Source: a virus. Taken from it: a stretch of DNA of 64,000 bases. Location: the IMG/VR virus record IMGVR_UViG_3300020478_001251, positions 1 to 64,000 of that record; one strand, 5' to 3'. Below the pieces are notes generated by a model. That model saw nothing but the letters and a program-made list of their open reading frames with translations, had not been told where the DNA came from and did not search any database. Of this stretch, positions 53,101 to 61,068 are shown piece after piece. Every line of letters begins with the position of its first letter. The stretch's first letter is position 1. A program made the translations under genes and the position numbers.

Positions 53101-56100
53101 TTAATATGGTCACCACTTGAATTACCTAATAGGAATTTACCACTACCATCTACAAAGAAACCATTACCAGCAGTATAATCAGTAGGTGGTGTACTACCAA
53201 GTGCAATACTACCACTTCCACCTGCGGCTGAATCTATATCAAGATTACTTGTATCAAGTTTAAACACACCTGTTTTAATATCTAAATCACTACCATCAAA
53301 ATGTAAATAAGAATCACCACTTGTTGCAGTTCCAACTCTGAACTTACCAGTACCATCCATATACACACCTGTATTAGCAGTTTCGGTAATATCTTTTGCA
53401 GATGAACCTAATTTAATAGCACCACTACTTAGTGAACTACTAACGATTATTGTTCCTGCATCTAATCCAAAGTTTTGTGATTTTAAATCAAAACCACTTG
53501 ATGTATTCCTTATATAATTACCTATTCCTGCTTGAAGATTAAAGTATCCACTACCACTTATGATAATTCCATTTGAAGAAAAATTCGTTGGTGGTGATGC
53601 ACCCATAGAAAGTCTTGTTGCACTACCTGATGCAACTATATCCATCGTTGTGGTATCAATATTTAAGTTACTTGTTTTTACTTGTAATTCTTCGGATGTT
53701 GGATTATATCTTACAAATGAATTACCACTTGTTGCAGTTCCAACTCTAAAGTTTCCACCACCATCAAGATAAGCACCCTCACCAGCCGTTACAGAAGTTG
53801 CACTTCCAAGTTTTAAGAAGTTAGATGTGCCAGTTCCACTCGTTCCACTAATATCAAAACCTTCTGTTACAACTCTAAATGATACTGTCCTTAAATCAAA
53901 ATCTGTTCCATCAAATACTAAGGAAGAAGAAGCATGATTATAAACTTTTAATTTTGAAGTTCCACTATCACTACCAATTATAATTCCACCTTCTGTTCCC
54001 GTAAATGTTTGTGAACCAATTTGTAAATAATTATCACTTGTAGTACTTGATAGTAACATCTTAGCACTTCCTTTTGGTCCGAAATGTATCTTTGATGGGC
54101 TTCCACCTGTAAATGTTACTCCTGCATTTGAATTAGTATCATAACCCAAACTCATTGATGGGACTGTAGATTCTATTTCAAAATCAGTTGCATCTACAGA
54201 TATAGTTCCTGTTGTAATATCAACATTGGATGCCGTTACTTCAATATCATCACTTGCTATTTGTAAATTACCACTTGTACTATCAAATTTTATATATTGT
54301 GTAGAAGTTCCAATGTTCATTTGTTGAACTGAATTACTATTTGCAATCCAAATACCAGTAGTAGTATCTGCAAAAGATGTTTTACCACTTGATAATGAAC
54401 CAAAAGTTTGTGAACCACTCAAAATCAGAGCTTTACTTACATTTCTACCAACTCTTAAATAAGCACTATCATCAGATGCTTGCATTAAAATATCATTATT
54501 TTTTAATGACATCGAGGCTTGTGTAGATGATATTCTTAAATCTGTATATCCATTTAATGCTGTTCCAGCCTTTAACTCAAAAGTTTTTGGTTGAATTGCA
54601 ATATTTCCACTTGAATCATTTGATAAATAATAATTTGAACTACCAACTTTAAATGCGGCATTAGTGTACCAATAATTGTTGTTATTTATATAGATACCAT
54701 CATTACTTCCATTTACATCAATACCCATTTTTATCTGTTCAGAATCGGAAGTATTGATATGAACGATACCAGTAAACGAACCTGTCGTTGCGGTTATGGC
54801 TCCTGTTAAAAATATATTTTCTGTAAATAAACCAAATCCAGGATTTGTGTTTCCATAAAGTAATCCACTACTTAATCCACTTAAATCACCAAGTCTTGCT
54901 TTTAAATTTACATCATAAATTGCAGAACCAGTTCTTTCAACAATATCCATATAAGGTGTTGTTTCATCATTTGGATTAGCATTTAATCTAATGTAACCAG
55001 TATTAATCTTACCAGTCGAAACTATTACTTGTGAACCACTATAAGCTTGTGCAGTTCCTGGAGTTTCTCCTAATGAACCACTATCACCACTTATTCCACT
55101 TCCATAAGAACGAGTTACAAATAACTGACCTGAAAAGTTTGTTTCACTATCAGGATAATCTCTCGAAGCACTTTGAACTAAAACATACTCTGTTCCAAAT
55201 CCTGTTGTACTTACTTTCTTTAAAGATAAAACTTCATTAGCAGTAAATCCTGTAACATTAACAACTGACATTGTATTTTGTGTTGAAGCATGAACTCCAC
55301 TTGGATTAAATGCACTTGATGTTAAGACAGTCGAATTGGCAACATATAATTGTCCACCAACGGCATTTACACTTTCTTTTTCAAATACGGCAGTTGCCAA
55401 TGTTCCACGAATTTTAGCATTTTCTACTTCTAAGAAACCACCTTGTGCGGCAGTTAATCTAAATCCACTACCAGCAACATTACTTGCAAATCCACTTGAT
55501 TCAATAGTACCATCTTTTCTAATAACCATAGCACCACCAGTTAAAGTTTCATTTGCAATAGTCCAACCTGCTATCTCGTTACCTTCACCACCAAGTTTTA
55601 ATAATGTATCACTTGAACCCGTTCCTGCACCATCGTAAACTTTTAATCCATATAAATCTGAAGCACTATCTGATATTTCTCCAAATCTAATAACTTCATC
55701 ACCCTCTCCATCATATACTTGTATTCTACTTGTGGATGAATCAATATCTAATCTATCAGTATCTAATCTAAAATTAGGTGTTTTAATATCAATACCACTA
55801 TTTTGTGCTCTGAAGTAATTATTATTACCACTACCAACTGTCATATCAAATTTGGCTTCTCCATTATCCATACCCATAATGAAACCAGCCGTTGTAGTTT
55901 GAGCAAAATCTGTTTTACTACCAAATTTTATAAATCTATCATTACCAGCACTTTGAATTACTATTGGATTACTTCCACCTGGACCTATACTCATACTCGT
56001 ATGTGCTGATGAAATTTCAATACCTGTAGTTTGAACTTCTAAAGTAGAAGTTTTAATATCTACACCAGTATCAAATAGGAAATGTCCAGCACTACCACTA

Positions 56101-59100
56101 AACGAAACTCGTGGTCTTGATTGTGCATTTACATATCCAAGAAATACTCCAGGATTTGAATATGCTTTTGTAGATTGTCCAATACTCAAATATGGACTTG
56201 CCCCATTACCATTTGCATACCATTGTTCATTTGTTCCTAAAGACATTGAAGCATCAGTAGATGATAATTTAAATCCTGCGGCAGTAATGTTTAAATCTGT
56301 TACTTGTATATCAACATCAGAACCAGTTATACTAAAATTACCACTATTAAATGAAACATTACCATCATCATCACCAAATTTAAAATTACCAGCTCCATCC
56401 ATATAAATACCACTACCTGTGGTCATACTGATAAATGATGCATCTGTTCCTATTGCAACTTTTGGTGTTCCACTTCCTTGTAATATAATTCTACCTTGTG
56501 GATAACTTACACTATGTCCTAAACTCATAGAAGATTCGGTAGTAGATACCTCAAATGTTGAAGCATCTATTTCAAGTTTTTGTGATTGTATATCTAAATT
56601 TCCACCATCAAATTTTATAAAATCTGTTGAGTTACCTACATGAAATTCAGGGTCTGTATTATTATTTGCTAACCAAAATCCTGCGGTTGTTGATGTTGCA
56701 GATGTTTTACCTGTTGCAATATATCCTTGTGTTGATGAACCAACTATCTCTACTTGTTTACTTGTAGTTGCACCAACTTTAATTTTACTATTATCACCAT
56801 CGAGTATAATATTACCCTCACCCAATGACATACTTGCATTTGTAGAACTTATTTCTACATTACTTGCATCTAATTCTAATGAACCAACTTGGACTGTAAA
56901 GTTACTACCATCAAATTGGATTCTATCTCCACTTCCACTACCAATTAATAATTTACCAGTACCATCTACATAAAATCCATTTCCACTATTATAAGCAGTT
57001 GGTGGTGTTCCACCAAGTGCAATTTTACCCTCATTCGTTCCACTATCCATAATAAGTGAAGTTGCATCTAAATCAAAGTTTTGTGCCTTAATATCAATAC
57101 TACCACCAGCAGAAACTTTAAGATAATCATTATTACTAACATTACCTTTTATTAAAACATTACCACTTGAATCTGCAAAGAAACCACTATTGGTTGTTGC
57201 GACTGTAGTAGCATCGGATAATCCACCAACTTCTATTGAACCTGCAGAATTTAATGTTACTACTCCACCAGTTAATGTAGTATCAGTTAAAGTCCATCCA
57301 CCAATCTTACCACCAGTAAATAATACTTGTGAACCTGTTATTTCTCCTGAACCACTAAGAATTAAACTATTATCAGTAGAATGAATAGCAACTGGAGTAA
57401 TACTGAAACCTGATATCTTTTGTTCACTTTTACCAATATACATAATATTGGAATAATTGTTATCTGAATCCTTTTTTATTACTTGTAAACCATAATCATC
57501 ATTGTGGTGTAAAGTGGTAGTATTACTTAATCCACCAACTCTAACTATCTTTACATGACCATCGGTTGTATCATCATCATCTCTGTATATATGTAAACCT
57601 TGTTGAATATTTTGAGCTTGATTATCAGCCTCAACTGATAAGTAAATTCTGGATGTAGCAGTTGTAGAATGACCACCAAGTGCCTTAGAAATATATTGTG
57701 GATTCATTTCCCATCCAGCAATAGAACCTGAAACAAACTTTGCATGTCCTTGTGCAGTTATAGATGATGAGGCATTTGCCACTGTCGCTGGTGAACCACC
57801 AATTGTTGCAGGTGTTAATATAGAGTTAGCAGCAACTGTCCCAAGTATTGTAACTCCATCTGTAATTGTTCCACCCTCTAATAAGAAACTACTACCTGTT
57901 ACATCTCCATTTTGTTTTACATTAAACTTCGATGTACTGATAAACATATATTTATCTTGATTAATTCCACCTGCAGTTGGCGAACCAGAAATAAAAATAT
58001 TGTTACTTGAAAAGGCATGGTCATCAGAAGTAAATCCACCAATCAAACCAGCACTTGCAGTTATAGTACCCTGGAATGTAGCCCCACTTGCAAATAAAAT
58101 ACCATCCTTATCAACACCAAAATTTGGCCCCATCTTAATATAATAACCAGAACGATAATTATTTACTTTATCTACACTTTCGGATGGTTGAAAATCTATA
58201 TAATATTCATCTCTTAATTGTTCAAAAGCTGCTCCTGTATCAGAACCTGGACCAGCATCTGTTTTATATATTTGAGAACGAGTAGCATTCATCGTGATAT
58301 TACTACCACTAATTTGTCCATCTACAATTTGAAAATCACCAATATTACCAGCAGTTGCTGTAATAGTACCTGACATAATAACATCACCATCAGGTTGTAT
58401 TTCAAAATTACTCGAACTTATATGTAAGTTTCCATTTGAACCACTAACAAAAGTAGATGTTGATTGTCCTAAAAAGAACTCATCAGTAACAACTTGAAAT
58501 GTACTTGGATTTGTTCTAAACTTTAAATATCTATCTGTTGAACTATGTGCATCTACAATTTCTAAACCAACACCATTGTAAGTTTCTGCTGAACCTATTT
58601 GGTCTGTAACAGAACCACTAAACATCATAAATCCACCACTACTACTTGCTATAGTTTTATCAAACCCATCATATCCTATTGAACGAATAAATGCAGAACC
58701 ACCATGCATTTCAATACCACTACCCTCAACATTTCCAAGATACATTGAACCACTTAATAAGTTTCCATCTCCATCTATATTAAATGATGCCCCAAGAAAA
58801 TCAGCATCTTCTGCGATTGCAACAGTCTCCGCGATATTATTATTTACATCATAAAATTCAACTAAGAAATCATACTTATCTGGTTTCTTAGGCATTGGAT
58901 GTGGCATTGGAACAATTGCCCTAAAGAAATCTGGATTAAAATTTGTTTCACTATAAGGCCCAACTTCTACATCAGAAATTATTGCTCTACCAGAATTAAT
59001 TTCAAACTTTAATTTTAATTTAGGGTCTACTGTCGCACCACTCGGTGTTATAAATGTATTGAATACTGAAGGTATTGAACCTTGTTCTTCTGTTGCATCT

Positions 59101-60797
59101 TGAACTCTTCCTAATGGATACCATTTATCAGTAGCAAGTGATGTTCCATCGATTGCAGATTGGTGAACATATACTTGCATATCAAAATCTTGTGAACCCG
59201 TTCCATTGGCATTTATTTTATTACCTTGATAATAATGTGTATTAAATCTTAATGTATGTGTTACATTTTTTTCTAAATCAAAACTTGCAGAAGTTTCAAA
59301 AGTTAATTTTGTTCCATGAGCTTCATTAGAACCACTAATTAAAATACCATCTATAAATTGTGAATCATCTCGTGTAACAACGGCATTTGATGAACTAACC
59401 CAATAATTATCTACTATACTTGAAGAATAAAAATATCCCTCATTAACAAATCCTGTTTTACTAAATGGGTCAATCAATAATGTTGGTGATTCAATTGTAG
59501 ATTCATACATTGGTTCAAAATCACCAAGTGTTCCTTTACTCTTTGCATAAATTTTTGCTTTATAAACATCACCACTAAAAGTTCTTAAATTTGCAATTGT
59601 AATATCAGCAAAAGAACGATAGTGTGTATTACTTAATGTAACATTTGGTGTTGGTGTATATGACATTGTAACATTTGGTGTTCCACCCGTATTATGAACA
59701 ATATCAGCTACAACCTTTTCACCAGTATCTTTTCTTGTTATTATAAAATCATCAAGTGGAACAAGAGTATTTTGATTTTTTACTTTCTTAATTGAAGTAG
59801 TATATGTTGATGGAATTGTATAATCCTCTGATGGATATTTTGTATCATCAACCGCTGGACTATTAATTGTTAATGTTCCACCAACTAAAGCACTTGAAGC
59901 TTGATTTGAACTATTCTCATCTGAACTTTCAAGGTCATTAATTGTAATTGTAAATCTATCTTCCTCTGGAGAAGCTCTTCTAACCAATCTACCACGAGAA
60001 GAAAATGATGTATTTCTCAATGGTTCTATTTTAGATTGTCTTCTATCTTTGTATAATGATAATTGTTGACCAACATTATCTATTCCTGAAACATCAGTAC
60101 TATCAAACTCTGATTGTCCTGTAGGTCCTGTTTGATTGGCTGTTATATTTGGTGCTTTATTTACATCAACACTTCCAGTTATTTCTATTGATGCAGATGG
60201 TCTTGTTTCTTCAACGAATGGTTTTACTATTTCTGATAATGAAATTGTTGGTTGTTTATAGAAAAATATTGGTTGTGTATTTGGTAGTGTAGCATTAATA
60301 AAAACAGGTCTGATATATCTAACATTATATACACCTTGAAATTCTGGTGGTATATCATCCGTTAAATTACCACCACCTACTTCTTCTAACAAATCTTGTG
60401 GGTCTATTTCACCAGAAGTAATCTCATCTTGATTTTCATTTAAAGCAGCTATACTTTGATAATTAGGTTTTAGTTCCCCAACTATATACATAAAACCATC
60501 ACCAGGAACTACATCATCATATACCTCTACTGATACACGACGAGAACCACCCTCAAGATAATTAGTTACAGCTTCCGTATAGATTGTGTTTCCACCAGCA
60601 TCTAAAATCTCAACTTTTAATTCTACATTGTTTTTAAGATATGGTGAACCTGCTATAAGAAAGGAAGATTTACCTTGTGGTATCTGGTCTGGAAAGTCGT
60701 AAACATTAAAATATTGTGAAGTTAATCCCTGTTCTTCAACCAGTATATCAATGTCTTTTAATCCTTGATATTTATTAATTCTTTTGAGAATTGCCAT
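50163..60797 (-). CDS. Giant tail fibre with repeat modules and S74 intramolecular chaperone
   Basis: A 3544-residue fibre. The N-terminus (DIDILVEEQGLTSQYFNVYD) and the following part resemble the virion-attachment region of long fibres. From about 1225 to 2545 (53.1-57.1 kb) there is a long series of beta-rich modules. They alternate a VDGTGKLLIGSGSGDRIQFD-type segment with an EISSTNASMSLG-type segment. The last 110 residues (from 3435; DNA to 50495) are a peptidase S74 chaperone: SDIKFKENVRPIENALLKVQ with the Ser and Lys, then RGHDVGFIAQEVEKV, then a coiled coil. This domain trimerises the fibre and cuts itself off at the Ser. The repeat length suggests a very long thin fibre. It follows a TATTTATA element. 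Confidence 0.85.
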   Translation of the reverse strand: MAILKRINKYQGLKDIDILVEEQGLTSQYFNVYDFPDQIPQGKSSFLIAGSPYLKNNVELKVEILDAGGNTIYTEAVTNYLEGGSRRVSVEVYDDVVPGDGFMYIVGELKPNYQSIAALNENQDEITSGEIDPQDLLEEVGGGNLTDDIPPEFQGVYNVRYIRPVFINATLPNTQPIFFYKQPTISLSEIVKPFVEETRPSASIEITGSVDVNKAPNITANQTGPTGQSEFDSTDVSGIDNVGQQLSLYKDRRQSKIEPLRNTSFSSRGRLVRRASPEEDRFTITINDLESSDENSSNQASSALVGGTLTINSPAVDDTKYPSEDYTIPSTYTTSIKKVKNQNTLVPLDDFIITRKDTGEKVVADIVHNTGGTPNVTMSYTPTPNVTLSNTHYRSFADITIANLRTFSGDVYKAKIYAKSKGTLGDFEPMYESTIESPTLLIDPFSKTGFVNEGYFYSSSIVDNYWVSSSNAVVTRDDSQFIDGILISGSNEAHGTKLTFETSASFDLEKNVTHTLRFNTHYYQGNKINANGTGSQDFDMQVYVHQSAIDGTSLATDKWYPLGRVQDATEEQGSIPSVFNTFITPSGATVDPKLKLKFEINSGRAIISDVEVGPYSETNFNPDFFRAIVPMPHPMPKKPDKYDFLVEFYDVNNNIAETVAIAEDADFLGASFNIDGDGNLLSGSMYLGNVEGSGIEMHGGSAFIRSIGYDGFDKTIASSSGGFMMFSGSVTDQIGSAETYNGVGLEIVDAHSSTDRYLKFRTNPSTFQVVTDEFFLGQSTSTFVSGSNGNLHISSSNFEIQPDGDVIMSGTITATAGNIGDFQIVDGQISGSNITMNATRSQIYKTDAGPGSDTGAAFEQLRDEYYIDFQPSESVDKVNNYRSGYYIKMGPNFGVDKDGILFASGATFQGTITASAGLIGGFTSDDHAFSSNNIFISGSPTAGGINQDKYMFISTSKFNVKQNGDVTGSSFLLEGGTITDGVTILGTVAANSILTPATIGGSPATVANASSSITAQGHAKFVSGSIAGWEMNPQYISKALGGHSTTATSRIYLSVEADNQAQNIQQGLHIYRDDDDTTDGHVKIVRVGGLSNTTTLHHNDDYGLQVIKKDSDNNYSNIMYIGKSEQKISGFSITPVAIHSTDNSLILSGSGEITGSQVLFTGGKIGGWTLTDTTLTGGVVTLNSAGSIEVGGLSDATTVATTNSGFFADSSGNVLIKGNVSNNDYLKVSAGGSIDIKAQNFDLDATSLIMDSGTNEGKIALGGTPPTAYNSGNGFYVDGTGKLLIGSGSGDRIQFDGSNFTVQVGSLELDASNVEISSTNASMSLGEGNIILDGDNSKIKVGATTSKQVEIVGSSTQGYIATGKTSATSTTAGFWLANNNTDPEFHVGNSTDFIKFDGGNLDIQSQKLEIDASTFEVSTTESSMSLGHSVSYPQGRIILQGSGTPKVAIGTDASFISMTTGSGIYMDGAGNFKFGDDDGNVSFNSGNFSITGSDVDIQVTDLNITAAGFKLSSTDASMSLGTNEQWYANGNGASPYLSIGQSTKAYSNPGVFLGYVNAQSRPRVSFSGSAGHFLFDTGVDIKTSTLEVQTTGIEISSAHTSMSIGPGGSNPIVIQSAGNDRFIKFGSKTDFAQTTTAGFIMGMDNGEAKFDMTVGSGNNNYFRAQNSGIDIKTPNFRLDTDRLDIDSSTSRIQVYDGEGDEVIRFGEISDSASDLYGLKVYDGAGTGSSDTLLKLGGEGNEIAGWTIANETLTGGAMVIRKDGTIESSGFASNVAGSGFRLTAAQGGFLEVENAKIRGTLATAVFEKESVNAVGGQLYVANSTVLTSSAFNPSGVHASTQNTMSVVNVTGFTANEVLSLKKVSTTGFGTEYVLVQSASRDYPDSETNFSGQLFVTRSYGSGISGDSGSLGETPGTAQAYSGSQVIVSTGKINTGYIRLNANPNDETTPYMDIVERTGSAIYDVNLKARLGDLSGLSSGLLYGNTNPGFGLFTENIFLTGAITATTGSFTGIVHINTSDSEQIKMGIDVNGSNDGIYINNNNYWYTNAAFKVGSSNYYLSNDSSGNIAIQPKTFELKAGTALNGYTDLRISSTQASMSLKNNDILMQASDDSAYLRVGRNVSKALILSGSQTFGSLSSGKTSFADTTTGIWIANSNSVQQMNIGTSTQYIKFDSTSGNLQIASDDIEVTASNVDITTGTISVDATDFEIESTVPSMSLGYDTNSNAGVTFTGGSPSKIHFGPKGSAKMLLSSTTSDNYLQIGSQTFTGTEGGIIIGSDSGTSKLKVYNHASSSLVFDGTDFDLRTVSFRVVTEGFDISGTSGTGTSNFLKLGSATSVTAGEGAYLDGGGNFRVGTATSGNSFVRYNPTSEELQVKTSNLNIDTTTMDIVASGSATRLSMGASPPTNFSSNGIIISGSGYFNLQAGIGNYIRNTSSGFDLKSQNFGLDAGTIIVSSSLSSGAIKLGSSAKDITETANTGVYMDGTGKFRVGTATSGDSYLHFDGSDLDIKTGVFKLDTSNLDIDSAAGGSGSIALGSTPPTDYTAGNGFFVDGSGKFLLGNSSGDHIKWNGSTLEVEGTINITGGTGIPTDADISGSISGSYLNQFSQSMQTQVVLSSAGMDLKNAAGNATLASYGTDMTIGQTTSTNRNVYVDSDAGIQLRRGTQISASFADNLITLGPTSGQHVHIDTDSIDIKNASSVLSTFGANSTIYGGTVSFNDNTRDRIIIDSTSTRYYDEDGTIISEQKNGVLTLGGADSDDTNTVVISSSGVKSYGNTNTFFTNQSSTGFAIHAGDASNTAVSITATTSSFGPTATEHIQIDALGMRLMDGTTVRVRMNSDGLTIPDGTVTAGSSKFGINVSGNNDGLYVDSNNYAYIDSTSAFKWGGSTNYISGTPSSINIVTDNLAINTATFTASSADSGYISVGPGGNRTSMADIEGVFISGSGEFSMRSGSEYVRFMQKKNIGSTGDNFQLGIATPKFSLRDGGIMTAEDAVFAGDISATSGFFGQSTGSGWNIDGSKIRDADSSIVIDGGASPNITLKDGNYIAEIVPSFTAAASILKAGGLAYNSVTQGWTGTQTQTQTPDLDNGDSSSKSWIAGGFTGHTGESSVYANVESSVGNSPSTTNFGTYSADLTDAVYKSEAGWALWCQIKSMNVLDTTTTNWMSLGDVSYTCKTALYKSVSGGAWAVISDSIESHSGNFFTDFIPDDFTGSGGGPYYANTFKRTITRSYNHTVANDLDDYTWVIYDIVFTNNNLREEYQHSSTGKNASAGLSVTEQYSKIETMAHSPSNKKVEVTPKGIQAVFLTNATLENSDNKYFRMTPDEDKTVDIMGAVHTTGSISISELGSMSKKTVIGSDITLDYSGTGKVKAYTGNFGAVMLDHTGNYGTGNDSIQSIGTGAGGMRFYTAGAVDFAMTDSGDFHADGDIIGYSSTISDIKFKENVRPIENALLKVQKLRGVEFDWKDDFNERGHDVGFIAQEVEKVDGLEVLVKEGYLLNDDDEELTGKRVYYEKVVPLLVEAIKEQQIQIKELQSKVEKLDGNNK
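53100..57120 (-). repeat. Series of at least eleven related fibre modules
   Basis: Repeated protein modules recognised by a short hallmark (SMSLG, SMSIG, IALG or LKLG) preceded by 'LDI/IEISST'. They are visible near 56.82, 56.53, 56.24, 55.99, 54.50 and 54.15 kb (SMSL/SMSI type) and near 53.80, 53.59, 53.41, 53.19 and 57.03 kb (the LG-S/G-x-P-P-T type). Copies differ strongly in sequence, so the array is old, but the two types share 'GNGFxVDGSGKFLLG' and 'GDxIxFDGSxL'. Confidence 0.7.
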
Positions 60798-60825
60798 CTA
60801 TAAAATACTCCATTCGGGGTTCTAT

Positions 60826-60833
60826 TATAAATA
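60826..60833 (-). promoter_or_regulatory. TATTTATA element upstream of the giant fibre gene
   Basis: The minus strand reads TTGATATTTATAATAG, 28 nt before the fibre ATG at 60797, with GGAG between. It faces away from the plus-strand RHH gene. Confidence 0.45.
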
Positions 60834-60852
60834 TCAAAATTTTAAAATTTAC

Positions 60853-60860
60853 TATTTATT
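60853..60860 (+). promoter_or_regulatory. TATTTATT element upstream of RHH gene
   Basis: The plus strand reads TTACTATTTATTAATATA, 34 nt before the ATG of the RHH gene: the same direction-relative element as on the minus strand, with one mismatch. It supports TATTTATA as the sense orientation of the motif. Confidence 0.4.
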
Positions 60861-60894
60861 AATATATATAAAGTGTGTATAAGGTGAGTATAAT

Positions 60895-61068
60895 ATGAAA
60901 AAAAGATATAATTTCACATTAGATGAAGATGTTATGGAATGGTTAAAATATTATTGTAAAGAGAATAGAACTAATTGTTCTTCTTTTATAAATCAAACAT
61001 TAGCAAAGATGAAAGGTGCTTCTCAACCCAAAGTTAAGATGTCATCAATCTCTAGCAAATCTAACTGA
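60895..61068 (+). CDS. Ribbon-helix-helix (CopG/Arc-like) regulator, only plus-strand gene
   Basis: A 57-residue protein. KKRYNFTLDEDVMEWLKYYC (2-21) then KENRTNCSSFINQTLAKM (22-39) is the ribbon-helix-helix pattern: a short basic beta strand, helix, turn and second helix (family: Arc/CopG/MetJ). RHH dimers bind DNA with the ribbon. A ribosome binding site, AAGGTGAG, lies 6 nt before the ATG. It is divergent from the fibre gene and its 3' end overlaps the end of the Mre11-Rad50 gene by 24 nt. Position at the junction of DNA-metabolism and virion genes fits a regulator of the early/late border; this is inference. Confidence 0.75.
   Translation: MKKRYNFTLDEDVMEWLKYYCKENRTNCSSFINQTLAKMKGASQPKVKMSSISSKSN

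Noticed and set aside
50163-60797. CRISPR-like array in the fibre repeat region
   Set aside because: Repeats are protein-level and highly diverged, with no constant-length direct repeats or spacers.
4376-60833. TATAAATA on the plus strand as T4 late promoters
   Set aside because: They would point away from all minus-strand genes and toward no open frame on the plus strand. The minus-strand reading (TATTTATA) fits gene direction and is matched by the plus-strand element before the RHH gene.
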